From Allomuricauda sp. NBRC 101325 (GTDB lineage Bacteria; Bacteroidota; Bacteroidia; Flavobacteriales; Flavobacteriaceae), in the NCBI RefSeq assembly GCF_030268205.1, contig NZ_BSQF01000001.1:42554-106553 (forward strand): a stretch of DNA of 64,000 bases, read 5' to 3'. Under the pieces are notes generated by a model. It had not been told where the DNA came from. It did no database searches and was given only the letters and a program-made list of their open reading frames with translations. Shown here in pieces: positions 46,104 to 54,446 of this stretch (positions are counted from its first letter, which is position 1; each line of letters opens with the position of its first letter). The translations under genes and the position numbers were made by a program.

Positions 46104-46940
46104 TTACCTTGATTGCGATTTTATCTCCACTTTTTGCGACACCACATCCTTGATCGGGATTACGAATTTGCCCGTTTCGGTCAAAAGGGTAAGACTGTTA
46201 TTCTCAATGGCCTCTATCACCCCTTCGTTTTCCCCAATCACAATTTTATCGCCAACGGCGTAGTTCTTCCGTGTATAAAAAGATTTTAAAATATCGGATA
46301 CCACATCTCTGCTACCCAAACCAATTCCCAATGAGAACGCCAACAGAAAGGATCCCAACACCATTGTAATATTGTTGGTAATAATGGTAGTGTCCACACC
46401 AGCTTGGTTAAGTGCCGTAATAGACATAAAAATGACAATCACGTAAAACAATAAATTGCTCACGATGTTGGAACCTCCAAACTCAAAAGAGTCGAACACT
46501 CTTTTAACGGTACTCTTTACAAAGTTACCGATGTAAAATCCAATCATCAACAAAACCAATGCGCTAAAGAAACGCGGCAGGTAATGCAAAAGGTTTCCTA
46601 TTTCGACGGATATAATGGTCCAATTTAAAATATCGGCGGCCACGATCAAAAAAGCCAAGACCAAAAGCCATTTCACAAAGCCCAAGATAATTTTTAGCAC
46701 GTCGATGGTAAAATTGCCCTTGCCGGCCATTTCCATGCCATTGATTTTATCGTTGAGCAAATCGACTTTGGCCAATTTTAAAATCTTTCCCAATAAAAAT
46801 AGTACCAGTTTAATGAATAGCCACCCAACAAGGAGCACTACAATGGCTCCCATAATTTTGGGGAACACCTTTGCTATTTCCTTGCCCATTCCGGAAAGTG
46901 AGTCGAGGGTAACATCTTTCCAATTGTTGATAGTTTCCAT
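46104..46940 (-). CDS. Small-conductance mechanosensitive channel (MscS family)
   Basis: A 278-residue inner-membrane channel that opens under membrane tension in hypo-osmotic shock. Several membrane segments (about 24-50, 70-90, 110-140, 160-180) lead to the MscS beta domain with FYTRKNYAVGDKIVIGENEGVIEAI (about 213-237). The pore helix corresponds to GLGSRDVVSDILKSF. Upstream lies a sigma-factor pair 34 bases away. Confidence 0.9.
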   Translation of the reverse strand: METINNWKDVTLDSLSGMGKEIAKVFPKIMGAIVVLLVGWLFIKLVLFLLGKILKLAKVDLLNDKINGMEMAGKGNFTIDVLKIILGFVKWLLVLAFLIVAADILNWTIISVEIGNLLHYLPRFFSALVLLMIGFYIGNFVKSTVKRVFDSFEFGGSNIVSNLLFYVIVIFMSITALNQAGVDTTIITNNITMVLGSFLLAFSLGIGLGSRDVVSDILKSFYTRKNYAVGDKIVIGENEGVIEAIENNSLTLLTETGKFVIPIKDVVSQKVEIKSQSR

Positions 46941-46973
46941 AATTGTTGTTTATTTATAGTGTTCTGTTTGATT

Positions 46974-47162
46974 TTAGTGGTCGCCCATAGTTCTAAAGAG
47001 TTTACGCAGGGCACTACCAAGATTAGTAGAAAACAAGGAGGCCACATCCATGATCAACTTTGCGGCCGCAATGTCGTTCATCACTTTTTTCTTCATGTGT
47101 GGCGGCACCTCCTTTAGGGAAGCTTCCAACTCTTTGAACGGGTTTTTGTGTTGCTCTGCCAT
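46974..47162 (-). CDS. 62-residue protein coupled to an ECF sigma factor
   Basis: A short soluble protein (MAEQHKNPFKELEAS...) with two helical segments and no membrane span. Its ATG comes directly after the sigma factor's TAG (TAGATG), so it is translated from the same message. I do not recognise a domain. Its position makes a role as a small regulator or anti-sigma partner plausible but unproven. Confidence 0.72.
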   Translation of the reverse strand: MAEQHKNPFKELEASLKEVPPHMKKKVMNDIAAAKLIMDVASLFSTNLGSALRKLFRTMGDH

Positions 47163-47792
47163 CTAATCCAGGGTATTATAGATTTCCACTAATCTTTCCT
47201 TAGCGCGTTTCAACCTCATTTTTGCAGCACTTTCGCCAATGTCCATCAAGTCCACCAAATCTTTTATGCTTGCCCCATCTTGGTATTTCAGCAATAAAAT
47301 GGACTTGTCCTCTGCCGAAATAAGTTCCAATGACTGTTGTAGCTTATCCGTTTTCATTTGGTACAGGCTTTCGTCCGGAATTTCTTCGGTCAGCTTGTGT
47401 TCCGTATCATCAACCTGAACGGATTGATCGTTCATTTTTCGTTGTTTATTGCGGTTGATATAATTAACGCAGAAATTATAGGTAAAGGAATACAGCCAAG
47501 TGGAAAATTTGGATTTTCCCTTGAATGTTCGAAGTTTAATAAAGAGCTGCAAGAACACATCCTGTGTTAAATCTTCAGCTTCATCGTCGGATTTTGCAAA
47601 CCCGTAGCACTTGTTGTACACCATTTTGGCATAGCGATCGTATAATTTACCAAACAGTAAGGGATCGTTGGTCGCAACAATCTGTTTCACCAATTCCTCA
47701 TCGGACAGATGGGCATAAAGATCTTCCGTTTCCAAAAACTTTTTGTCGGGGTTACTTATAAGTATTAGAAACAGATGTTTTAAAAAAGTCAC
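47163..47792 (-). CDS. ECF RNA polymerase sigma factor (third)
   Basis: A 209-residue sigma factor: an N-terminal extension, sigma2 with SDDEAEDLTQDVFLQLFIKL (about 68-87) and WLYSFTYNFCVNYINRNKQRK, a sigma4 helix-turn-helix with YQDGASIKDLVDLMDIGESAAKMRLKRAK (about 170-198). Adjacent is the 62-residue gene and then an MscS channel. It has its own -7 box, so it may head a small operon. Confidence 0.92.
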   Translation of the reverse strand: MTFLKHLFLILISNPDKKFLETEDLYAHLSDEELVKQIVATNDPLLFGKLYDRYAKMVYNKCYGFAKSDDEAEDLTQDVFLQLFIKLRTFKGKSKFSTWLYSFTYNFCVNYINRNKQRKMNDQSVQVDDTEHKLTEEIPDESLYQMKTDKLQQSLELISAEDKSILLLKYQDGASIKDLVDLMDIGESAAKMRLKRAKERLVEIYNTLD

Positions 47793-47834
47793 TCAGTGTA
47801 CAATTAATTGGTAGGCTTTTTTTAGAACGGGGCG

Positions 47835-47842
47835 CAAAAATA
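47835..47842 (-). promoter_or_regulatory. -7 box of the third sigma factor
   Basis: The minus strand reads TATTTTTG, 42 bases before the ATG at 47792. It is paired back-to-back with the lipoprotein -7 box 13 bases away. Confidence 0.5.
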
Positions 47843-47855
47843 ACGTAATTCATGG

Positions 47856-47863
47856 TATATTTG
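47856..47863 (+). promoter_or_regulatory. -7 box of the lipoprotein gene
   Basis: TATATTTG is an exact -7 box, 14 bases before the ATG at 47878; it lies next to the sigma-factor box on the other strand. Confidence 0.5.
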
Positions 47864-47877
47864 GTTAAAAACCAGAC

Positions 47878-48558
47878 ATGAAGACCCTATATTTTACCAC
47901 CATCTGTGCCTTATTGTTTTTTTCGGCCTGTAAAACCGAACCGAAAAAGGAAGAAACAGCTGTTATCCCAGAAAAAAGTATTCCTGAAAAAATTGCTGCT
48001 GCCCACGGCTTCGATAATTGGAAAAGTGTGAAAGAAATCACCTTTACCTTTAATGTAGACAGGGATTCCATGCATTTTGAACGCAGTTGGAAATGGGAAC
48101 CCAAAGCCAATGTGGTCACTGCCATTTCCGGACCGGACACTTTGGTGTACAACAGAAACTCCATGGACAGCATAGCCCTAAAGACCAATGGAGGCTTTAT
48201 TAACGACAGGTATTGGTTGATGGCCCCTTTTAATTTGATGTGGGACTCCAAAAACTATAGTTTTGAGCATACCGCCTCTATAAGTGCACCAATAAGTGGA
48301 GAAACCATGCAAAAACTAACCATTGTATATGCCAATGAAGGCGGTTACACCCCTGGCGATGCCTACGATTTTTATTTTAAGGATGATCACATTATCCGTG
48401 AATGGGCCTATCGCAAATCCAACCAAGAAGAACCCAACTTAGTCTCAACTTGGGAGGATTATGTTGACATGGATGGTTTGCAAATTGCCAAACAACACAA
48501 CCGACCCACAGGCGGACCCAATTTATATTTCACTGGACTTTCGGTAACCATGGAGTAA
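47878..48558 (+). CDS. Flavobacterial lipoprotein, unknown function
   Basis: A 226-residue protein with a lipoprotein signal (MKTLYFTTICALLFFSAC, Cys 18 as lipid site) and a soluble domain rich in beta strands. Readable phrases include AAHGFDNWKSVKEITFTFNVDRD and YTPGDAYDFYFKDDHIIREWAYR. I recognise no characterised domain. It may resemble the outer-membrane lipoprotein folds that carry hydrophobic ligands, but this is a guess. Not in an operon with neighbours. Confidence 0.75.
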   Translation: MKTLYFTTICALLFFSACKTEPKKEETAVIPEKSIPEKIAAAHGFDNWKSVKEITFTFNVDRDSMHFERSWKWEPKANVVTAISGPDTLVYNRNSMDSIALKTNGGFINDRYWLMAPFNLMWDSKNYSFEHTASISAPISGETMQKLTIVYANEGGYTPGDAYDFYFKDDHIIREWAYRKSNQEEPNLVSTWEDYVDMDGLQIAKQHNRPTGGPNLYFTGLSVTME

Positions 48559-48599
48559 CTTAAACACGGTTCAATTCGGAACCAAGAATTAAAATAACC

Positions 48600-48651
48600 A
48601 AACCCTTTTCCATCAAGAATGCTCAAGTTCTTTTTAAGTGGAAAAGGGTTT
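48600..48651 (+). terminator. Long hairpin after the lipoprotein gene
   Basis: A perfect 13-base stem AAACCCTTTTCCA/TGGAAAAGGGTTT (48600-48612, 48639-48651) encloses a 26-base loop with a small inner stem AAGAA/TTCTT. Only a short T stretch follows. It probably ends the lipoprotein transcript, with a hairpin larger than usual. Confidence 0.6.
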
Positions 48652-48738
48652 CCTTATTTCGGTAATATTATCTTCAATTTGCAAGCTTATAAAACATTCA
48701 TATCTTGTATATTGAACATTCGAACTTCAAGGCAATGA

Positions 48739-48746
48739 TATGTTTG
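48739..48746 (+). promoter_or_regulatory. -7 box of the malonate operon
   Basis: TATGTTTG is an exact -7 element. TTG at 48712-48714 is 24 bases upstream, one base beyond the typical range. The matB start is 75 bases further on, leaving a leader of about 70 bases. Confidence 0.45.
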
Positions 48747-48821
48747 GTTACCAGATGGTGGAATACATCCATCTTGTTGCTTGTGCGGTTTGATAACTGA
48801 AATTCAACAACCAAATAATCA

Positions 48822-50309
48822 ATGATAACATTAATTGAAAGAGCCTCTACTTTCTCGGAACGCACGGCAATCAAGAGTGGTGGTCAACGTTACACCTATG
48901 AAACGCTCTTAGAAAAATCAAAAAATGTAGCCCTTAGGTTACTTGATGGGCAAAAGGACCTCAATGGTGCACGTATAGCCTTTCTTGTACCTGCAAGTTT
49001 TGAATACGCTGCTACACAATGGGGAGTTTGGAGAGCAGGAGGTATTGCCGTACCGCTTTGCGAAAAACACCCTTTACCCTCCATTGAATATATTCTAAAC
49101 GACACCCAAGCATCAACGCTTATTTATTCTGAAGAATTTGAACCCTTATTGTCACCGCTTTTTGATAAAAGTGAAATCCATTTTATTCGATTTTCAGAAA
49201 TAGCAGCCCAAAAAGGAGAATTGCCCGATGTTCAGACAGACCGCAGTGCCTTGATCCTATACACCAGTGGAACAACAGGGGCACCGAAAGGAGTGGTAAC
49301 CACCCACGATAACATAGAGGCCCAAATAACCACTTTGGTCGATTCTTGGCATTGGCACAAGGATGACCATGTACTCAATGTACTCCCATTGCACCATGTT
49401 CACGGTATCATCAATATGCTGAGCTGTGCACTGTGGAGTGGAGCTTGCTGCGAATTCCTTCCCAAATTCAGTCCTGAAGAAGTATTTCAAGCATTCACCA
49501 AAGGTGAAGTAAACGTATTTATGGCCGTACCCACCATTTATTTCAAATTGATCGCTCACTATCATGAATTGGCTCCCACAGCGCAGGAATCAATTTCGAA
49601 TCACCTCCAAAAATTTAGGCTTATGGTATCCGGTTCTGCAGCTCTTCCCATCAGCGTTTTGGAACAATGGCAAGAAATCAGCGGTCATACATTGTTAGAA
49701 AGATATGGCATGACCGAAATGGGAATGGCCATCAGCAACCCCTACAATGGCACTCGAAAGCCAGGCCATATAGGACAACCACTGACCGGAGTTGATATCC
49801 TATTGGGCGATTCGGATTACAAACCTGTACCAAACGGGGAACCTGGTGAAATCTTGATAAAAGGCCCCAATGTATTTAAAGAATATTGGAACAAGCCCAA
49901 GGCTACCGAGGAGGCGTTCACTCCAGAAGGATGGTTTAAATCGGGCGATATAGCTATCTGGGATGGAGACAGTATTAAAATTTTGGGAAGAAATTCTGTG
50001 GACATCATAAAATCTGGAGGCTATAAAATCTCAGCTTTGGAAATCGAAGAAGTCATTCGAAAACATTCAAATGTAAAGGATTGTGGTGTTGTTGGCATTC
50101 CAGATCTGGAATGGGGAGAAATAATAGGCGCTGCACTAGTTCCCGAAACAGATGATCTTGATATCGAAGCTTTAAAATCTTGGTTGAACGATAAATTGCC
50201 CGGCTATAAAACACCTAGAAAATATTTGGTGATGTCCGATCTACCAAGAAATGTTATGGGCAAGGTCACCAAGAACAATATCAAGGAGTTATTTACCAAC
50301 AACCAATAG
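48822..50309 (+). CDS. matB: Malonyl-CoA synthetase-like acyl-CoA ligase
   Basis: An AMP-forming ligase of 495 residues. ATP motif ILYTSGTTGAPKG (about 145-157), LPLHHVHGI as in MatB/ACSF3-type enzymes (about 190-198), RYGMTEMGMA (about 291-300), GWFKSGDIA and the C-terminal Lys region PRNVMGKVTK. It most likely makes malonyl-CoA from malonate, because madL and madM follow after 5 and 6 bases. Other medium-chain substrates cannot be excluded from sequence alone. Confidence 0.85.
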   Translation: MITLIERASTFSERTAIKSGGQRYTYETLLEKSKNVALRLLDGQKDLNGARIAFLVPASFEYAATQWGVWRAGGIAVPLCEKHPLPSIEYILNDTQASTLIYSEEFEPLLSPLFDKSEIHFIRFSEIAAQKGELPDVQTDRSALILYTSGTTGAPKGVVTTHDNIEAQITTLVDSWHWHKDDHVLNVLPLHHVHGIINMLSCALWSGACCEFLPKFSPEEVFQAFTKGEVNVFMAVPTIYFKLIAHYHELAPTAQESISNHLQKFRLMVSGSAALPISVLEQWQEISGHTLLERYGMTEMGMAISNPYNGTRKPGHIGQPLTGVDILLGDSDYKPVPNGEPGEILIKGPNVFKEYWNKPKATEEAFTPEGWFKSGDIAIWDGDSIKILGRNSVDIIKSGGYKISALEIEEVIRKHSNVKDCGVVGIPDLEWGEIIGAALVPETDDLDIEALKSWLNDKLPGYKTPRKYLVMSDLPRNVMGKVTKNNIKELFTNNQ

Positions 50310-50314
50310 AGCAC

Positions 50315-50692
50315 ATGAAAATCTACGGAGTCGCATTGTTGGCAGCATGTTTTCTTTTGGGAAAACTATTGGGCCGTTTATTGGGCCACATATTAGATAT
50401 TAACAGTGACATAGGCGGCGTGGGATTTGCCATGTTTTTGTTGATGACTTCAAGCATTTATCTCCGAAAGAAGAAATGGCTGGTTTTGGAAACTGAAAAA
50501 GGGATTTGGTTTTGGAGCGCGATGTACATTCCAATTATAGTGGCCATGACCTCCACACTGAATGTAAAAGCAGCACTTTCAGGAGGTGTTCTGGCTGTTA
50601 TTCTGGGGATTTGCGCAACCGTAGTTTGTATGTTCATGGTTCCCCTGATCTCCAAGATTGGAAGAGAAAAAAATATCGATTCCCAGAAATAA
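50315..50692 (+). CDS. madL: Malonate transporter subunit MadL
   Basis: A 125-residue membrane protein with about four membrane segments and the family phrases YGVALLAACFLLGKLLG and DIGGVGFAMFLLM. It pairs with MadM as a two-component malonate:sodium importer. It is placed 5 bases after the ligase gene and 6 before madM. Confidence 0.88.
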   Translation: MKIYGVALLAACFLLGKLLGRLLGHILDINSDIGGVGFAMFLLMTSSIYLRKKKWLVLETEKGIWFWSAMYIPIIVAMTSTLNVKAALSGGVLAVILGICATVVCMFMVPLISKIGREKNIDSQK

Positions 50693-50698
50693 AGGCCC

Positions 50699-51445
50699 AT
50701 GGAGATCATTGATAACGTAATTGGAAAAAATGGATTGGTATTCGCCTTTCTATGTGTTGGAATCATCATTTTGTTCTCGACTTGGGTATCAAAATATGTT
50801 ACCCACAAAAAGATACCAGGTGTAGCAATTGCAATCATCATCGGTCTGTCGCTTGCATTTTTGGGTAACGAAAAAGGAATTTCAAACATTCCCCTTTTTG
50901 CAGGGATGGCTTTACTTGGTGGTCCCATGCTACGTGATTTTGCCGTGGTGGCCACTGCCATGAGCGCAGATCTATCAAAAATAAAACAAGCTGGATTGGC
51001 GGGCCTGGTCTCCTTGATCTTAGGCGTTTCCGTTTCATTCATTTTGGGGATTTTAATTGGATTGAGCATGGGCTATACCAACACCGAAAGTCTTACCACA
51101 ATCGGTGCGGGGGCCTGCACCTACATTGTGGGACCGGTTACGGGAACAGCACTCGGGGCGAGTTCTGATGTAATTGCCATTAGTGTGGCAACAGGAGTGG
51201 TAAAGACCATATGTACAACGATTTGCACCCCTTTGATAGCCAAGAAAATACAGTTGGACAACCCACATGCAGCCATCGTTTTTGGCGGGTTGTTAGGAAC
51301 CACCAGTGGCGTAGTGGCTGGGCTTGCTGCCACTGATGAAGAATTGGTGCCCTATGGCGCATTGACCTCCACCTTTTATACAGGATTGGGATGCCTTTTA
51401 TGCCCGTCCCTATTCTTTGTTATTTTAAGGTCCATTTTAATGTAA
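50699..51445 (+). CDS. madM: Malonate transporter subunit MadM
   Basis: A 248-residue polytopic membrane protein with GAGACTYIVGPVTG, FGGLLGTTSGVVAGLAATD and YGALTSTFYTGLGCL, all characteristic of MadM. With MadL it should import malonate with sodium. No malonyl-CoA decarboxylase or malonate decarboxylase subunits are in the window. Confidence 0.9.
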   Translation: MEIIDNVIGKNGLVFAFLCVGIIILFSTWVSKYVTHKKIPGVAIAIIIGLSLAFLGNEKGISNIPLFAGMALLGGPMLRDFAVVATAMSADLSKIKQAGLAGLVSLILGVSVSFILGILIGLSMGYTNTESLTTIGAGACTYIVGPVTGTALGASSDVIAISVATGVVKTICTTICTPLIAKKIQLDNPHAAIVFGGLLGTTSGVVAGLAATDEELVPYGALTSTFYTGLGCLLCPSLFFVILRSILM

Positions 51446-51456
51446 TCAGAATAATA

Positions 51457-51476
51457 GTTTAAACAAGTATTTAAAC
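51457..51476. repeat. AT-rich inverted repeat upstream of the SRPBCC gene
   Basis: GTTTAAA (51457-51463) and TTTAAAC (51470-51476) are perfect inverted arms around CAAGTA in the 40-base gap between madM and the SRPBCC gene. It could be an operator or the end of the mat-mad message; there is no T-run. Confidence 0.35.
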
Positions 51477-51485
51477 GCTTGACAA

Positions 51486-51944
51486 ATGAAAAAAATAGCA
51501 CTTAAATTAGCGATAAAGGCCCCAGCAAAAAAGGTCTATGAAACCATGCTGGGCTTAAATAACAAACATACTTACGAGCAATGGACCGCTGAATTCAACC
51601 CGACCTCAACCTATGAAGGTAGCTGGAACAAGGGCGAAAAAATGTATTTTCTGGGAACCGATGAAAACGGTAAACGCGCTGGAATGATCTCTGAAATAGC
51701 CGAAAATATCCCTTTTGAATTTGTATCCATAAAACATATTGGAATGCTCGATGGGGATAATGAAATCACCTCTGGAGAGCAGGTTGAAAGTTGGGCCGGG
51801 ATATTAGAGAATTATACGTTCGAAGAAAAAAATGGAATTACAACCGTTGTTGTTGAAATGGATACGGATGAGAATTACATGGACTATTTTAATGAAACTT
51901 GGCCTAGGGCATTGAACAAGCTCAAGGATATGATTGAAAATTAA
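51486..51944 (+). CDS. SRPBCC (AHSA1/START-like) protein
   Basis: A 152-residue cytosolic protein: an N-terminal KIALKLAIKAPAKKVYETML strand-helix, a central beta sheet, and a final helix ALNKLKDMIE. AHSA1-like folds bind small hydrophobic ligands or act as Hsp90 co-factors; no hint points to either here. It opens a run of four small proteins. Confidence 0.75.
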   Translation: MKKIALKLAIKAPAKKVYETMLGLNNKHTYEQWTAEFNPTSTYEGSWNKGEKMYFLGTDENGKRAGMISEIAENIPFEFVSIKHIGMLDGDNEITSGEQVESWAGILENYTFEEKNGITTVVVEMDTDENYMDYFNETWPRALNKLKDMIEN

Positions 51945-51980
51945 AGAACTAACAACCAAATTGCCAACTGGCCCAAACTC

Positions 51981-52373
51981 ATGAAAAATGACATCCAAAC
52001 ATACAATAATAGCCAATTACATGAGGACCGATTAATTTGCGATGTTTTGGCCACCACCATAGACACTGAACTTGTAGAGGCTGTTAAAAAAATTTGGCAC
52101 TCCCACCCTGTTTGGTTTTTGGAAGAGAACCCTATTGTGGGTTACAGCAAAGAGAAAAAAGGAATTCGATTGATGTTTTGGAGCGGCGCTGATTTTGAAG
52201 AAGACAGTTTGAACGTGTTGGGAAAGAAATTCAAGGATGCCTCCATTTACTACAATAGCGTAAGTGAAGTTCAACACTCAGACTTAACACGCTGGCTTAA
52301 AAAATCGAGAGACATTCAATGGGATTATAAAAACATTGTGAAAAGAAAAGGACAACTAGAACGACTCAAATAA
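51981..52373 (+). CDS. DUF1801-family protein
   Basis: A 130-residue protein with the DUF1801 pattern: [29 protein letters not shown] and the C-terminal [13 protein letters not shown]. Such proteins share a CyaY/YdhG-like fold; function unknown. The next gene starts 2 bases after its stop. Confidence 0.8.
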   Translation: MKNDIQTYNNSQLHEDRLICDVLATTIDTELVEAVKKIWHSHPVWFLEENPIVGYSKEKKGIRLMFWSGADFEEDSLNVLGKKFKDASIYYNSVSEVQHSDLTRWLKKSRDIQWDYKNIVKRKGQLERLK

Positions 52374-52374
52374 A

Positions 52375-52740
52375 ATGACAACAACTCCTGAACACGATAA
52401 AAAAATAGCGGAGATGACCTTTTCCTCTGTTTATCCACATTACATTACCAAAGTGGAGAAAAAGGGTAGGACAAAAGACGAATTACATCAAGTTATCGAA
52501 TGGTTGACCGGTTTTGACCAGAAAAAACTACAAGATTTGATTGACCAAAAAGTAACATTTAAAGATTTTTTCTCCCATGCCGACCTCAACCCTAATGCGC
52601 ATTTTATTAAAGGGGTAATCTGCGGCTACAGGATTGAAGACATTGAAACCCCATTAACACAACAAGTACGCTATTTGGACAAATTGGTTGACGAGTTGGC
52701 CAAAGGCCGTAAAATGGAAAAAATCTTAAGGTCGGAATAA
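52375..52740 (+). CDS. DUF2200-family protein
   Basis: A 121-residue protein matching DUF2200: [18 protein letters not shown] near the start, [24 protein letters not shown] and the ending [16 protein letters not shown]. Function unknown. It is coupled to the DUF1801 gene. Confidence 0.88.
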   Translation: MTTTPEHDKKIAEMTFSSVYPHYITKVEKKGRTKDELHQVIEWLTGFDQKKLQDLIDQKVTFKDFFSHADLNPNAHFIKGVICGYRIEDIETPLTQQVRYLDKLVDELAKGRKMEKILRSE

Positions 52741-52789
52741 GTTAAAATCAAATGATTAAACAAAAAATATAACTTAAATACAGCTTATC

Positions 52790-53233
52790 ATGGCACAAAT
52801 CAATCCTTATATTCATTTTAATGGAAATGCTGAAGAAGCGTTCACATTTTATAAATCAGTTTTTGGTGGAGAGTTTGCAATGATAGTCCGATTTAAAGAT
52901 ATGCCCAGCGATCCAGAACGTCCAATAGACCAAAGTGAAGCGGATAAAATTATGCACATTGCCTTGCCAATAGGCAAGCATGATATACTTATGGCCAGTG
53001 ACACTCCCCTAGCTATGGGCAAACATAGCGAGACTGAAACGAGAAGCAAAATTTCCATTAGCGCGGAATCCAAGGAAGAAGCCTATCAATTGTTCAATGG
53101 ACTATCACAAAATGGAAAAATAGAAATTCCTATGGATGAAAGTCCTTGGGGTTCCTATTTTGGAATGTTCAGGGATCAGTACGGCATTGAATGGATGGTT
53201 GATTTTGACCCAAAATATAAAGGGCAGGCCTAA
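52790..53233 (+). CDS. VOC-family (PhnB/glyoxalase-like) protein
   Basis: A 147-residue protein beginning INPYIHFNGNAEEAFTFYKSVFGGE, the PhnB-type VOC start, and ending WGSYFGMFRDQYGIEWMVDF. It could be a metal-dependent small-molecule enzyme or binding protein. Last of the four small genes, 49 bases after the DUF2200 gene. Confidence 0.88.
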   Translation: MAQINPYIHFNGNAEEAFTFYKSVFGGEFAMIVRFKDMPSDPERPIDQSEADKIMHIALPIGKHDILMASDTPLAMGKHSETETRSKISISAESKEEAYQLFNGLSQNGKIEIPMDESPWGSYFGMFRDQYGIEWMVDFDPKYKGQA

Positions 53234-53281
53234 ATATTACAGGCGGATAAAATAAAAACGGAAAATAAAATTCTTAACTAT

Positions 53282-54430
53282 CTACTTTCCCCTTCGATTC
53301 AAGAAAAAAGTAATTCCGAAAATTAAAAGTGCCAAGCTCAACAACAACATAAAACTGTAATTAAGTGACGCACTTTCGGCAATAAAACCGAGTATTACCG
53401 GACCCAACAAAAACCCGACATAGCCAGATCCTGCAATAAAGGCAACACCTTGGGAAGAATCGACCCCTTTCACATTGCCCCCGATACGAAACAATTCGGG
53501 CACAATCACCGAAAATCCAAGTCCAGTCAAAGCAAAACCAATAATGGAACCAATGGTATGTTGGGACAAAACGAAAACAAAACCCACTGCCGCAATCAAT
53601 GCACCCAAACCAACAATTTTAATAGGACCTATTTTGGCACTTATCCCATCACCTAAAAATCGTCCCAAAGTCATAGTGGTAGAGAAGGCCAAAAATCCTG
53701 CCCCTATCAACATCTCCGGTGCCAAGGTCATTTCTTTCAGGTACAATGCGCTCCAATCCACGATAGCTCCTTCGCTACTATAACAAACAAAACCTATAAG
53801 GCCCAAAAGAAGCAAAGGCTTAAATAATTTTATACTAAATGGTTCCTTTTCCACAGGAGCTGCCACTACATTGATGTAGTGCTTTCTAAAATAAAGGTTG
53901 ATCAAAAAAACCAATACCACAGTTATACCCATATGCAGTACTGGACTGTCAATCACGGGGATTAAAAAACTTCCGAGTCCAACCAAGATCCCACCCAAAC
54001 TGAAAAAACCATGGGCAGCGGACATAAAGTTGATTTTATCCTCCTTTTCAATCTCCGTGACCAAAGTATTAATGGCTATGTCTGTAAAACCTGTTCCTGC
54101 ACCAAAAAGGTACAATGCACCCATCAACAAATAATAATTGGGTGCCATGAGCGGCAATATGGCTGCAACCGAAACCGCAATAACGCTGATCCACGATGCT
54201 CTTCCCACCCCAATTTTATTGATGATCTTGGAGGCCATCGGAAAGATGGTAAAAACACCCAACGACAAACAAAAAAGGGCAATCCCCAAATCAGCCTTAT
54301 CAATTCCCAGCTTTTCCTTGACCGTGGGAATGTAAATGGCCCATGTTCCAAACCAAATATTAACACTGGTAAAAATCCAAGAAGGTCCAAAATACCTAGG
54401 ATTGGATAAAATGAGCAGTAGTGATTTCAT
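53282..54430 (-). CDS. MFS transporter
   Basis: A 382-residue protein with twelve predicted membrane segments and the loop ALYLFGAGTGFTDIAINTL in the first half. It sits 16 bases downstream of kynU on the same strand, so it may move kynurenine-pathway compounds such as anthranilate or 3-hydroxyanthranilate, but the FucP/YbjJ-like sequence gives no clue to substrate. Confidence 0.88.
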   Translation of the reverse strand: MKSLLLILSNPRYFGPSWIFTSVNIWFGTWAIYIPTVKEKLGIDKADLGIALFCLSLGVFTIFPMASKIINKIGVGRASWISVIAVSVAAILPLMAPNYYLLMGALYLFGAGTGFTDIAINTLVTEIEKEDKINFMSAAHGFFSLGGILVGLGSFLIPVIDSPVLHMGITVVLVFLINLYFRKHYINVVAAPVEKEPFSIKLFKPLLLLGLIGFVCYSSEGAIVDWSALYLKEMTLAPEMLIGAGFLAFSTTMTLGRFLGDGISAKIGPIKIVGLGALIAAVGFVFVLSQHTIGSIIGFALTGLGFSVIVPELFRIGGNVKGVDSSQGVAFIAGSGYVGFLLGPVILGFIAESASLNYSFMLLLSLALLIFGITFFLNRRGK

Positions 54431-54446
54431 TTATTTTTTGATGGGG

